Source: Lepidostoma basale
Lineage: Eukaryota; Arthropoda; Insecta; Trichoptera; Lepidostomatidae
Direction: 5' to 3'
Assembly (NCBI GenBank): GCA_022606425.2
Contig: JAHDVF020000424.1
Coordinates: forward strand, 248,001 to 312,000
DNA length: 64,000 nucleotides
Positions 10,785 to 20,872 of the stretch are shown piece by piece (position 1 is the stretch's first letter; every line of letters starts with the position of its first letter). The translations under genes were made by a program, and so were the position numbers. The notes beneath the pieces were generated by a model. It made no database searches. It was not told where the DNA came from and was given only the letters and a program-made list of their open reading frames with translations.

Positions 10785-11335
10785 TTTATTATTATGTATT
10801 TAGTGGGCTTCTACTTGTGTTTAACATCCAACCAATTTAACCACTAAATATATGAGGGTATTATTTGCAAACCCGGCAAACTCCACCAACAATCAAAAGT
10901 GAGATATAAATTGGGTCTTATTCATAATAAATTTGCACACAATTTTTATTGATTCTCAGTTTCAAATTCAGCTTCATTCTGAAGAATTTTGCTATTAAAA
11001 TATAGGGTTTGTTGCAAACATGGCAACCTCCACTTGAGTGTTGCAAAGCTGGCAAACTCCAAAATGAAATTCATTATTTTACTTTAATTATCAACATAAT
11101 GATAATTATTTCATGGCTGATTACTTTTAAAATACTAACTGGTTGAGATGAAAAAAATAAATATCGTAAAAAAGCACATTTTATTAGCGTATCAGTTTTT
11201 TTTGCGATTTACTTAAAACATCTAATGATGGAGTTTGCCAGGTTTGCAAATAATACCCTCATATAATAATAATAAAAAATTGTGTATATTTTTTTTCATT
11301 AATCAAAATGAACTTCTACCAAGAAATATGAATTA
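10785..11335 (-). repeat. Family B' element split by a MITE
   Basis: Left part 10785-10852 resembles the complement of the B' right arm at 52540-52575 (TTAGTGTGCTTCCACTTGTG-like), with its hammerhead mostly deleted. Right part 11266-11335 carries the tail ATGAACTTCTACCAAGAAAT. The MITE at 10853-11261 separates them. Confidence 0.55.
10853..11261. mobile_element. MITE with about 33-bp TIRs and TATA duplication
   Basis: Left end TGAGGGTATTATTTGCAAAC at 10853 is matched in reverse by 11229-11261 (through TTTGCCAGGTTTGCAAATAA). TATA flanks both ends (10849-10852, 11262-11265). Inside are further copies of the GCAAACTCC motif near 10870, 11020 and 11050. It is 409 bp and non-coding. Confidence 0.82.
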
Positions 11336-11561
11336 TTTTATTATTATTATTGTCATTATTCAGTTGAATACATTTCAAATTAATATGATGCGTGTAAATA
11401 GACACTTATATTAGAACATAACATTTAGAATATAAATGTTTATTCATATTGCTATAGTTACATCGAAAGAAACATATTTCGGAAGCCAATAAGAATCACT
11501 TTTTAAACTGTTAAATTAAATAACTTTGTTTTTTGTATCACAATTGTATTTTATTTTACGC

Positions 11562-11597
11562 GACAGCTGTTTCATCAACATATGTTAACATCATCAG
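11562..11597 (-). ncRNA. Hammerhead-like ribozyme motif, family D
   Basis: Perfect CUGAUGA and GAAA. Stem II GUUAAC/GUUGAU has six pairs (two G-U) with loop AUAU. Stem III is the palindrome CAGCUG, then UC. Stem I is interrupted (C-G, mismatch, C-G, A-U). Confidence 0.75.
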
Positions 11598-11672
11598 GTG
11601 TTACAATAATATATCAAATGTCAAATTTTCGTGATTTTTTTAATCCTTATGTGTATTTTTTCCTATATCAAT

Positions 11673-11708
11673 TTAAAGATGTCAACATAGGTGGATGTAA
11701 CAGCTGTC
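11673..11708 (+). ncRNA. Decayed hammerhead motif, family D
   Basis: Keeps the stem II GUCAAC strand and CAGCUG-UC, but the core is UUAAAGA and GAAA is GUAA. Probably inactive. Confidence 0.5.
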
Positions 11709-11810
11709 GCGTAAAATAAAATACAATTGTGATACAAAAAACAAAGTTATTTAATTTAACAGTTTAAAATGCTAAGGTACCGTAGTGTTTCGGCCAAAAC
11801 AATGGACTAT

Positions 11811-11869
11811 AAAGAGATTATCACACACAAATAATGGGTCAGATTGTTATATCTGGTTTCCTCGTGAGT
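11811..11869 (+). repeat. Short repeat S, copy 2, with 23-bp duplication
   Basis: A 59-nt insert lies inside the D tail, between two identical 23-bp copies of the tail (11788-11810 and 11870-11892, containing CGGCCAAAACAATGGACTAT). The insert resembles 6467-6524 closely. The duplication length suits target-primed reverse transcription, but the insert has no A tail. Confidence 0.75.
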
Positions 11870-12104
11870 TTTCGGCCAAAACAATGGACTATAGAATCAT
11901 TTTTCATAAATGAAAGTTATAAAGGGTTTCTGTGTGACAAATTTTAGCACAAAATTCGTAGATATAAGAAAACTATAGATAACATTGAAAAAAAAAAATT
12001 TCAAAAATAAAAACATAATGATGCGTTTCATAAATGTTAATGTCCAATATTGGTATGAGCAAAGCAACGAAGAAAACAAAAAAGGGTAGTATTTTATTGC
12101 CCTA

Positions 12105-12260
12105 ACAAACTAATATACTATGGCCCCGATTTCCCTTAGGGGTTGGAAGAGAGGGTAGATCGTCACACCGTTTTATCCTGTCATGTCTCTTGAGATTCGT
12201 CTATATTCATAAATTGTGACACACAGTCGTCGATTTTTCAACTTGCCGACTATAACAAAT
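12105..12260 (-). pseudogene. RTE-like LINE 3' end, diverged
   Basis: On plus it starts AACAAACTAAT and ATGGCCCCGATTTCCC, a diverged 3' tail, and continues with recognisable spacing through GGTAGATCGTCACACCG and CATAAATTGTGACA. Confidence 0.6.
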
Positions 12261-12261
12261 A

Positions 12262-12535
12262 GAATTTTATCATGGCAAGTTTTTCTAGAAATTATTTAAT
12301 AAAATTATTCAATACATTCACTTACTTATAATGTATGTGATGTCAGAATCGTAAAAAATAGTGTAAATCGGTTAATACAAAAGTATTCCTCCCAATCAAA
12401 TTACTGTGGTATGATTACTCGTAGAAACCTCTACATTGAAATATAATATTTAAAGATAAAAAATAAAATCTTTGAATAATTATGTATTTGTTTTTATTAT
12501 GGAAAAAGATAAATATAATAAATATAAATATAATA
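12262..12535. other. AT-rich spacer
   Basis: Nothing recognised. Confidence 0.4.
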
Positions 12536-12540
12536 AAAAG

Positions 12541-13345
12541 ATAGTGCGGACGGATTACAAGTCTTGGTGTCGAGAATGTATGAGGTATGCAAATCCAACG
12601 ATTTAATGATGAATGTGTTAGTTCTTGAAAGGGAAGACCAAATGACAGTTTGTAATATAAGTGTGAATGAAGAGAACTTGGAACAGGTGAGAGAATTTGT
12701 GTATTTAGTGAGCATGTTCATAGCGGATGGCCGAACGGACAGTGATGTTGAAAGAAGGGTTGGTGCGGGTAACAAAGTGAATGGAGCTTTAAAAATAGTT
12801 ATTGGAAACAAGAATTTATCAATGAAAGCGAAAATGGCAGTTCACAATGGAGTTCTGATCCCAACCCGTATGGAAGCGAAGCATGGAACTGGCAGAAGAA
12901 AGATGAGAGCAAAATAAATGCGGTTGAGATGAGGTCCCTAAGACGTATGTGTGGTAGAACGATGTACGACAGAATCTCAAATGCTGATATAAGAAAGGAA
13001 TGTAGAACGAAATAAGGTATTATGAACAAAATTATGAAAGGATCGCTGCGTTGGTTCGGACATATGGAGAGCATGAGTGAAGAAAGAATGGTTAAAAAAG
13101 TGTACGTTAACGATGTAAATGGAGTTCGGAGTCGAGGTAGACCGAGGAAACATGGCATGACCAAATTAATCAAATTTTAAAGGTTGGTCATGTCAGAAGC
13201 CGGAAGAATCGACGTGCGTGTATGACTCGTTATATGAATGTGGAGAAAGCTAGAGACGTATGTCAGTATAGAGTATTGTGGCGGTCCATTCTCTCTGCCT
13301 ACTCCTACGGGGAAACGGTTTGTTGTTGTTGTTGTTATATCAATT
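12541..13345 (+). pseudogene. RTE-like LINE, longest fragment
   Basis: Starts within the RT (MYEVCKSNDLMMN), continues through EEFVYLVSMF-like, KMAVHNGVLIPT, then shifts frame near 12900 into INAVEMRSLRRMCGRTMYD and GSLRWFGHMESM, with a stop and further frameshifts to SLPTPTGKR. It ends in ACGG and a (TTG)n tail at 13318-13336. About 800 bp is covered; the catalytic palm and the endonuclease are absent. This copy shows the segment missing from shorter fragments. Confidence 0.85.
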
Positions 13346-13504
13346 CACTTAATAATTTAAGAAAATGCATTGGACGAGTATAAGTAGTTAATTAATGCGA
13401 TTTTATAGTTCATGTAAAAACATATCAATATGTTCTATATGACAGCATACGTATTTTCTTTAATGGGTTGACTGTAAAAATCATTTTAACCATTTGAACC
13501 TTAT

Positions 13505-13701
13505 GACTTTACACAATTTATTTTAGCTATTATATTGATTCTTATGACAAGTGTTAGGTAGCCAATCTATCGCCATTATATTGTCACGTGAATTCTTCAC
13601 CAGATCAAAGACAGTGTGACAACCACACTAACATCGCCGGGAATCGAACCCGGGACCTTCTAAATGGAAGTCAGAGCTCTTACCACTCAGCCACAAATGT
13701 C
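13505..13701 (-). mobile_element. tRNA-derived SINE
   Basis: The minus strand carries a Pol III A box (TGGCTGAGTGG, complement of 13683-13693) and a perfect B box (GGTTCGATTCC, complement of 13640-13650). The unique body follows, with CACACTGTCTTTGATCTGGT-like and CGTGACAATA. It ends in tail type b near 13510. Confidence 0.88.
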
Positions 13702-14268
13702 GACATGTCGAAAGTCTGTTGAGTTAATAAACTGATTTGATTTAATATTCCCCTGGATTATCAGTTAATGATCCTTTGGATTGGATACAATATGCTCTAA
13801 GTATGCAGTTATTCTTAATTTTATTAAAGTATGAACAACGAGTCGTTCTCATGTCATGACGATCCGTTTATGTCACCTTAATGTTATACAGAATTCATTA
13901 CATGCCTTGAGATAGGAGTCATTTATAAATCGTTTATGTGATTGCAGAATAACTTTGAAAGCTTTTGGAATACGTGATAAAGGTACATTCCGTAGGTTTT
14001 GTAGGAATTCCAAAATATTGATGTAGGAAACAAAACATCACCTCACCGTCGGGCGGGGAACTGCGGGTAGCAGGTATCGTGGTGCTGGGAGGGCGAAACA
14101 ACTAGGTCACTCGGAAAATGCCTGTATTGAATTAAGTATTATGCTCACGTTATATAACCTATGCCCATGCTTAAATAATTCCTTAATATTACTTTGACTG
14201 CAAGAACTCACCAAAATTCAGTTCGCTTCTAACATAAAATCTTTGAATCCTAAAAATATAAAAAATGC
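13702..14268. other. Unassigned sequence
   Basis: A GC-richer stretch lies at 14040-14105. No frame or repeat family recognised. Confidence 0.35.
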
Positions 14269-14269
14269 A

Positions 14270-14640
14270 TTAAAAAGTAATAATAAAATGATACTTTATT
14301 ATATTTTATTTGAATGAGATGTTTCGCCTGTCTAAAGCTTTATAACTTGATCATTTGACAAAGCCTTAGACAGGCTAAATGTGTCATTCACATAAAATAT
14401 AATAAAACCTCTAGTAAGCAGACGTTTTTAACCGTATTAATTATTTTAAATGGAGTTTTACAAAACTTATTTCCCTTTTTCTTTTTTATATCATTTTTAT
14501 AAACAACACTTATATTAGTGTTGTTTATACAAAGTATATCAAAAAGAAAAAGATAAATAAAGCATCATAACAACACAAAGTATGGCGAATATAGAATAAA
14601 TTTTAAATAATTGTTCAAGAAACAATGAATTAAACATATA
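14270..14640. repeat. Family A pair with a family G remnant inside its tail
   Basis: Minus motif 14316-14350 (GAAA-CAUC-UC) and plus motif 14355-14385 (UUGACAA core, UAAA, UGUG-UC) form the A pair. The A tail is interrupted at about 14460 and resumes at 14607 with ATTGTTCAAGAAACAAT. The inserted piece is a G palindrome (arms 14474-14510 and 14517-14552) with both ribozymes deleted, plus the G tail ACAACACAAAGTATGGCGAA. Confidence 0.7.
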
Positions 14641-14830
14641 TTAATGAAAACGTCTATTTTCTTGAAGTTTAATTATATTTTATGAAAATGACATGTTTTG
14701 CTTTCCAAAGGTACAACAAGTTATAACCATGAATTTAATAAAACTTTTAGAAAACAAACGTTTTCATTTGTATTCAGTATTGTTGTATTGTTGTTGTTGT
14801 TTCATTTGTATTCATTATTTTATTGAATTT
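14641..14830 (-). repeat. Family A hammerhead element, decayed
   Basis: The minus motif at 14691-14715 ends GCAAAACAUGUC, with GAAA changed to AAAA. The arm AAAACGTCTATTTTCTTGAA is typical. The right side is interrupted by a short TTG-rich run at 14785-14800. Confidence 0.6.
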
Positions 14831-15000
14831 TACGACACTGTTCACGAAATATTAAATAATACGTGAATGTCGTATACAAAGTACATAAAATTAAAATAAA
14901 TAAAAACAGTTAACAATAATTATGATATTTATCTGTTGTTGCTTAAACATTAACCTAATAAATCTTATTAAGAATTATTTGCTTAAAAACACCTACTTTG

Positions 15001-15130
15001 ACTAAAAGTTTTATAATATTATAAGGAAGTGGTATATTTCACATAACCAAGGCATCATCAAATAACAATTGACATTTAATAATGCCCTAGAAAGATTACA
15101 TATGTCACTTCAGAAAGCATATGACTTCTT
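15001..15130. repeat. Family A hammerhead inverted pair, diverged
   Basis: Minus motif 15031-15061 has core UUGAUGA and GAAA followed by UAUA. Plus motif 15076-15106 has UUAAUAA, a GCC hairpin and UAUG-UC with GAAA lost. Confidence 0.6.
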
Positions 15131-15134
15131 TAAT

Positions 15135-16655
15135 ATCAAATAATATATTATTTTGTTATTTTTTTGTTTTAAAAAATCGCATCAACTTCGCCCCCAAAGG
15201 TAATAACACTTTGATAGATTGGTGTCAAACCCATATTATTTTTACTTCAGTAAATATTATATTACCAGATAATCAAAACAAATTCAAGTGATAGTGGTTT
15301 AAACATGAAAAATATGTTTCTTATTATTATTTAATATACCTGGGTTTACAGATTTTTTTGTAATATATACGAGTATATATATTTTTTTAATTTTTGAAAA
15401 AATAAAACCTAAATGTGATAAATACAATCAGTTATTATTTAATCAAATTTCGATATCATTTGACTCTGGAACCTATTTTAATTTTATAAAGTAAATCTAT
15501 CAATAACCATTTAATAACACCTTAATGTAAAACAGAGGTTCAACATTTCAGCTTATGTCATAAACCTTAGCATTTAATCTCTATATCTATTCAAACTGTT
15601 ACATTATAATTACATGAGCCAAACAGAAGTGAAAGTAATTTTTTTAAATGTATTGAGAAATACTTAAATTCTCATATTCCCTGAAATACAAGTTTCCTTA
15701 AACTTTAATTTCAAATGTGATTTCAAATAAAGTACATAATTTCTTATTTTTCTTTAGAAAATAACGAAGTATATTGCAGATCTTTTCACTTGTCCCAAAA
15801 CGTATAAGAAAAATATATAATATATCATCGTTCCATATAAAAGGAAAAATGTTTCCTTTCACATTCGTTTCAAATTTGCGCCAAAATTTGATATCATTGA
15901 TTTCCCGGAAGTAGAAAATATTTAAGAAGTGAAAGACGAGGCTTACGTGACAGGCAGGACACGGCATACAGGATACAGGCTGGAGCTCGGGTCAATACAG
16001 TTCACAGGTGTCTGCAGGCGGAACAAGATTTAGGGGGGCTTTCTGGGTCACGGCCGCCCCCCGCCCACCGACCCCCTGACCTGCACTCCCGACTTTCACT
16101 AAATTATTCAAAATACTCGTCAATCACCCCCGTTTTGATGGATCGCGATATTGAAAAATTGCGCTCCGAACATTGGTAGCTCATAATTGCTTGAATTGTA
16201 TTTCGTGAGTACCTATTACCCAGGAAACGAATTTATGAAAATCGCTCGAAAAAATATATCACATTTAATTTTTACATTAAAATTCACTTTCTTCTATACT
16301 TGACAGCAAGCTGAAAAAGGTTTTCTCAGTAATTGGGTTATCTGATTTTATTCCGTCCGTATTTTAGAATTCTATGAATTAAAATATTTTTTAAATGTGT
16401 AATAGAAGTAATTGAAAACACAGAAACAGAGATTTTTAAAGTAGAAAATAATAAAGCTTATGTATACTTAAATTATTTTTGCAATTACGTGTCATTTGTT
16501 TATTATTCATGTATTATAGTTAAAATAAATAAAAATAACATTAATAAAAAAAATATATAGGTTCATGTAACAAAATTTCTGAATGTAGTCCCCCTATTAA
16601 CATTTTTTGGCTAAAGTTGCATTATTTCATATTTTAAAGAATTTGTAATTTTCTG
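15135..16655. other. Unassigned, with a GC-rich block
   Basis: 15930-16100 is GC-rich and non-repetitive within the window. No spliced or open frame I recognise. The rest is AT-rich. Confidence 0.35.
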
Positions 16656-16661
16656 TACTAT

Positions 16662-16871
16662 TTAATTTTTCTTCTTTGAATAGATCGATCTATTTGATGA
16701 GGTCCAGCTATCCTTCCATCTCTTAGGCGGTCTTCCAGGTGGGCGGTATCCGGAGGGGATATCATAAACAGCTGTATGTGCAAGTCTGTCACCATCCATT
16801 CGGGCTACATGATCTCTCCAGTATCTTCTTCTGGATCTACTCCACTGAAAGATATCCTCTATTTCAGACAC
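16662..16871 (-). pseudogene. LINE 3' end, second family
   Basis: Open frame reading IEDIFQWSRSRRRYWRDHVA, RMDGDRLAH and GRPPKRWKDSWTS. This C-terminal basic domain closes the ORF of a LINE family distinct from the RTE-like one; it matches 43439-43925. Only the last 60 codons remain. Such copies are 5'-truncated retroinsertions. Confidence 0.8.
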
Positions 16872-16874
16872 GAG

Positions 16875-17760
16875 TTAGATACATTATAGTGAAACCATAA
16901 CTTCTTATGTTATTATTTTTTCTTAATTTAATCCAAAAAAATATAAACGTTTTTTTTTCAGTTCTCACAGAAAATGACTATAGAGATAATAAGAAATATT
17001 TAATTTATTTAAAACTTCTCCAAAATATTTTGCAGAATATTTTTATAAGTTGTTTATGAATAATTAAAATAAAATAATTATTTCACAAATTGAGACAAGC
17101 TTTTCTGAAAATGAATTTGTTCGAGATTTATTGTGGAAGAATATTGTTTTACAAAATAACGTACGTAGAATAATAATATATTATATTTAGTTACTTCTTG
17201 CATCGCATTGTTTCGTATACACAATGATTACGTAATTCTATATTTGGATCAATAAAGCATGGTGTTATGATTCTGGTCTTACGTTGTCGAAATATATGAC
17301 TTTTAAATAGGCACATTTTACACCAATTTTGCACAATGTACAGGATTATTACGTAATCAAGAAGATTTATATAACTTCTAGAAGTAACTACGCGTAATGT
17401 ACATAACAAAACACCTGTCAGTTATTGGACCAATCGCTTTTAATATCATAAGAACACGAATCACGTAAAACAATCATTTAATAAAGTTATGTCTAAACAC
17501 GGAACACGCTCCAAATCGGTTTCGCCTTGAAATTCTGATGATTACAAAATCGTGACAATATGAATAAATACGTCTTCCTTTTAATTTTATAACTTTTAAA
17601 CGAGTGTTTTGAACTCTAATTCCTTGGTTCATTACTTGATCATTTTCTCAAAACCTCAAAATTATTGGATTTCTCGGTAGCTTTAATGCTTTATACATTA
17701 AGTCTTAAAAGCATATTTTACTATTGTTTAAACACAAAGAATAATATCGTATGTGGTTAA
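16875..17760. other. AT-rich unassigned sequence
   Basis: Nothing recognised. Confidence 0.4.
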
Positions 17761-17761
17761 T

Positions 17762-17825
17762 TTAATTGTTATTTAAAATTAACTTCCATCAAGAGATTTC
17801 AAAAAAATCATAAGATTATCATATA
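17762..17825 (+). repeat. Family B tail remnant
   Basis: Matches the B right tail (CTTCCATCAAGAGATTTCA) without any hammerhead. Confidence 0.6.
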
Positions 17826-17945
17826 TAACAACAGAAACAACTAACTTTCACCCATTTCCCCGAACAGGTAGGCAGAGAGAATGGACCGCCACACTACGCG
17901 ATCATCTCTGACAAGCATCTCTATCTTCAAAAATTCCTATAAAAT
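17826..17945 (-). pseudogene. RTE-like LINE 3' end
   Basis: On plus reads CAACTAACTTTCACCCATTT and GGTAGGCAGAGAGAATGGAC, the last 30 codons of the family in reverse, then diverges. Confidence 0.7.
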
Positions 17946-18059
17946 TCAGTTGTAATGTTACTGTTTATTATTATGTATTGAACCTCAAAAAGAAAGTCCT
18001 AGAAATTCAGCTGCAAATTTACCTATCACTCATCATTAGTTCTAAGAAAAACCTTAAAA

Positions 18060-18275
18060 TTGTTTTATAACAAACTCAAACATTTGCATTATACGAGTAT
18101 ATATAAAAGGACACACCGTTTGGCGACAAGGTTCAGTTTGAGAATGCCCTTGCAAGGCGAAACAAATTTGTCACAATTTATATAATTTATATAAATGAAA
18201 TCCGAGTAAAACCACTTAACAGTCGTGTTTATTATTATAAATGTATAATAACACTTCTATAAAACAGACGTTTTC
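18060..18275 (+). repeat. Family A-like hammerhead element, single motif
   Basis: One plus motif at 18138-18172, followed by an A-like right arm (TATAATTTATATAAATGAAA ... AACAGACGTTTTCACTC) and part of the tail. No left arm. Confidence 0.6.
18138..18172 (+). ncRNA. Hammerhead-like motif with 8-nt palindromic stem III
   Basis: UUGAGAA core (U3-A8), spacer U, GCC/GGC stem, GAAA, then CAAAUUUG and UC. The usual CAUG is replaced by a longer but still perfect palindrome. Confidence 0.62.
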
Positions 18276-18399
18276 ACTCTTATTAATTAAAAATATTAAC
18301 AGCGAACTCTAGTTTGTTCGCGGCTTTTATTTTTTATTCAATTATTTAGTGCGAATCTCATTCAATTTAACCCAGTTTCATTTCACTGAATTTTCCCTC

Positions 18400-18720
18400 C
18401 TAGGTTGTGAGATCTGGCGCAAGGAGATGCAGGTAGGAACTGGGCGTAGGTACCAGACTACCGCCAGATAAAGGCATTCCCCGCTGGATTAGTCGGCTGA
18501 TAGGCCGGAATGGGGCCAGCGACCTTGGCTCCAGCACCCATATCGGATCATCTCCGCGGAATATGTCACGGATTGACCTAGATGCTATTGTGGGAGATAA
18601 ATGATTTCTCGATCGGGTGACTCTGTCTATTAGGAGGAGAGATGACACTCGGAGGGCGCGCCCGACATCCATCACTGTCTTCCGGCCTTGGGCCGCGAAT
18701 CCTTTATAGATTTCTTTATG
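18400..18720. other. GC-rich block of unknown origin
   Basis: About 320 bp clearly richer in GC than the flanks. The minus strand is open across it (including KTVMDVGRALRVSSLLLIDR), but I recognise no family. It could be an untranslated or coding part of an unlisted LINE. Confidence 0.35.
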
Positions 18721-18879
18721 ATAATATATTTTATATGTACATCGATATAACAACGGTCTCCGATAAGAAAACAATGCAAGTAAGCGAACATGATAAAAAA
18801 ACACGCTGTATATGTGAAGATGTCAAAACATAAAGGTTAATAAAAAATATCGTTCAATATTAGTTCATATATTTTTGTT

Positions 18880-19000
18880 ATGAATTAAAACACTCTTTTA
18901 TCCACTTTTGAGTATAGTTTTATCGGCGTCAAGATAATATTATATCGTTATCCTGGAGAAGAAGGTATAAAACTGTCGAAACATAATGAAATGTAAGGAA
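18880..19000 (+). repeat. Possible family H hammerhead remnant
   Basis: The arm ATGAATTAAAACACTCTTTT resembles the H arm at 50880. A plus motif at 18953-18987 reads CUGGAGA, a weak hairpin, GAAA and CAUA. Confidence 0.4.
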
Positions 19001-19119
19001 AAAACGTGAATAACTTCATAGAGTACCTCTTTATAGGATTATACAGTGTAAAAGCATAATAAAGAAAATAATGCTTTTTCTTAATTCACGCATGATAATA
19101 AAAGTTTAAATTAAATAGG

Positions 19120-19362
19120 TATAACCATTGTTTTCAATGTTTGCGTAGGTACAACAGGTTATTTGAACACAATTACTGTATACCATTTTTTTATCTATTG
19201 ATTCTCATGGCATGTGATAGGTAGCCTTTCGCCTTTTTATTGTCAGGTGAATTCTACCAGAACATAAACAGCGAGATTTTATTTGTACACTTTTATTGCC
19301 GGAAATCGAACCCGGGATTTCGGTGGGGCAGTCTTAGCTAGAGCCACTCTGTCACGAAGGCC
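19120..19362 (-). mobile_element. tRNA-derived SINE, diverged
   Basis: Minus-strand B box GGTTCGATTTCC-like near 19307 and A box remnant near 19350. The body and tail b (GTTATTTGAACACAATTACT near 19159) are present. Confidence 0.75.
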
Positions 19363-19475
19363 TATATTTATTGAATTTTTTCATATTTATTGTCCAATGA
19401 TATAAAATCTTAAATAATATTTAAATAAAACGATTTTTTTACAACTATTTCCCCATTTGTCTATTTACGACAGCG

Positions 19476-19508
19476 GACCGGTTTCGCCAGGCTCGCTGGC
19501 ATCTACAG
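19476..19508 (-). ncRNA. Hammerhead-like ribozyme motif, family B
   Basis: CUGUAGA core (position 6 is U, a departure from consensus), spacer U, a five-pair stem II closed by GCCAG/CUGGC, GAAA, palindromic CCGG and UC. Confidence 0.6.
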
Positions 19509-19536
19509 ACTGATAGTTCTATCGGTAGTACCGGTA

Positions 19537-19569
19537 CTGCCGATGCCAGTGAGCCTGGCGAAACCGGTA
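19537..19569 (+). ncRNA. Hammerhead-like ribozyme motif, family B
   Basis: CUGCCGA core, same five-pair stem II, GAAA, CCGG and UA. Position 6 is again not A. Confidence 0.58.
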
Positions 19570-19640
19570 GCTGTAGAAATAAAGACAAATTTGGAAGTAA
19601 TTATAAAAAAAAACATAGTTTTATTTAATTATTATTTAAA

Positions 19641-19888
19641 TAGTCCATTGTTTTGGCCGAAACACTATGATATTTTAACATTTTATAACTGTTAATTCAA
19701 AAACTTTGTTTTATATCACAAATTGTATTTTTTTTAACATTACGACAGTAGTTTCATCAACCAATGTTGACATCATCATGTTTTTGTAACACCTGATGAT
19801 GTCAACATTGGTTGATAAAACAGCTGTCGTAAAGTAAAATAAATACAATTTGTGATATAAAACAAAGTTTTTGAATTAACAGTTATAA
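19641..19888. repeat. Family D hammerhead pair nested in family B
   Basis: Bounded by AATTATTATTTAAA at 19627-19640 and 19889-19902. The minus motif (19744-19779) has a broken stem III. The plus motif (19793-19828) has perfect CUGAUGA, stem II and CAGCUG-UC, but GAAA is AAAA. The D tail lies at the left end (19641 on). Confidence 0.88.
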
Positions 19889-20377
19889 AATTATTATTTA
19901 AAATGAACTTCCATCAAGAGATTTCAGTTAAATCATTTGATTATCATATAAAATATTATTATATACTTTGTAAGCATTGTCAAAAAGAGGATCACTTCGA
20001 CGTATACTCAATTCTGAAGAAGCAATAAATACATTTACGTAAAACGTGTGAGTAGATATTATATACCTTTACGTAAATGGAAGATTCCTCCAAATCCAAA
20101 GCCATTCATACGCAGATAGACGACACCACTAGATGTAAATATAAGTACCTACATTATATTGTTATGAATGTAAATACACACGTAAAATCTACACCTACTC
20201 AAACCATTTTCAAATAAGGAATTTCTGATACCTGTAGAATACGAAGGGCTTCATTACGGATGAAAGCTTCTGAATGAACGGCATTCTGACATGTCTGAGG
20301 TATAAGTCGATATTTTCTCTTAAACGTGATTTTGCCTCGACTATTATTCGGAAAATGGAAAATGATTGGATTTAGAA

Positions 20378-20605
20378 AATTCATGGTTTCAGCCGAAACA
20401 CTATGATACCTCAACATTATTCAATGTTTTAATTTTGAATTAGTATTATTAAACGTATCATAATTTATTTTAATGAGATTTTCGCGACAGCTGTTTCGCC
20501 AATGTATGTTATCATCATCGGATGTTACCGACAGTTGAATTTGTAATACTTGTTTGCAACGATGATGTCCTGATGATGTCAATAGGTCGGAAGAATCAAA
20601 ACTTG
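20378..20605. repeat. Family D hammerhead element
   Basis: Left end is the D tail in reverse (CCGAAACACTATGATAC near 20393). Minus motif 20486-20521 has CCGAUGA, GAAA and CAGCUG-UC. A second plus half-motif (CUGAUGA-U-GUCAA) begins at 20570 and is truncated. Confidence 0.7.
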
Positions 20606-20613
20606 TGTCTGAC

Positions 20614-20693
20614 ATTCACAAAAAATGTGAAAAGCAACGAGAAACTACCACATTAAAAAAGTCGAAATATAATTCTAAGAACCAGCAAATAGG
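20614..20693 (+). mobile_element. SINE tail b fragment
   Basis: Matches the GAAAGCAACGGGAAACTACC and AAGAACCAGC segment of the longer SINE copies at 22640 and 39350. Confidence 0.55.
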
Positions 20694-20872
20694 TTAATTA
20701 ACTTTGTTACAAATATTTGCTGTAGGATTGAAAATTAAAAAAAATTATGAAAATTAACTTTTATACTCTTACTTAAGTTATTGTTACTTTTTGACGTAAA
20801 CCCAAGAAGTACATCTGTATATCATAACTTTGTGTATCCGCATATGACGTCAAATAATATCGAGATATTATA

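Larger units (their letters stand above)
11505..11892. repeat. Family D hammerhead inverted pair with target duplication
   Basis: Flanked by AGAATCACTTTTT (11492-11504) and AGAATCATTTTT (11893-11904). The minus motif 11562-11597 is intact and the plus motif 11673-11708 is decayed (GAAA is GUAA). The arms TTGTATCACAATTGTATTTT and complement are nearly perfect. The right tail (about 11755-11810) is interrupted by repeat S. Confidence 0.85.
19395..19960. repeat. Family B hammerhead pair interrupted by a D element
   Basis: B motifs at 19476-19508 (minus) and 19537-19569 (plus) have GCCAGCGAGCCUGGC-type hairpins, GAAA and CCGG. The right arm runs to 19640, stops, and resumes at 19889 with ATGAACTTCCATCAAGAGAT. 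The gap is exactly the D element with a 14-bp duplication. Confidence 0.85.

Noticed and set aside
13626..13701. tRNA gene
   Set aside because: A and B boxes belong to a SINE head. The same head is followed by the same body in about ten places.
18400..18804. 134-codon minus-strand gene
   Set aside because: Open frame in a GC-rich patch with no recognisable domain; reported only as a block of unknown origin.
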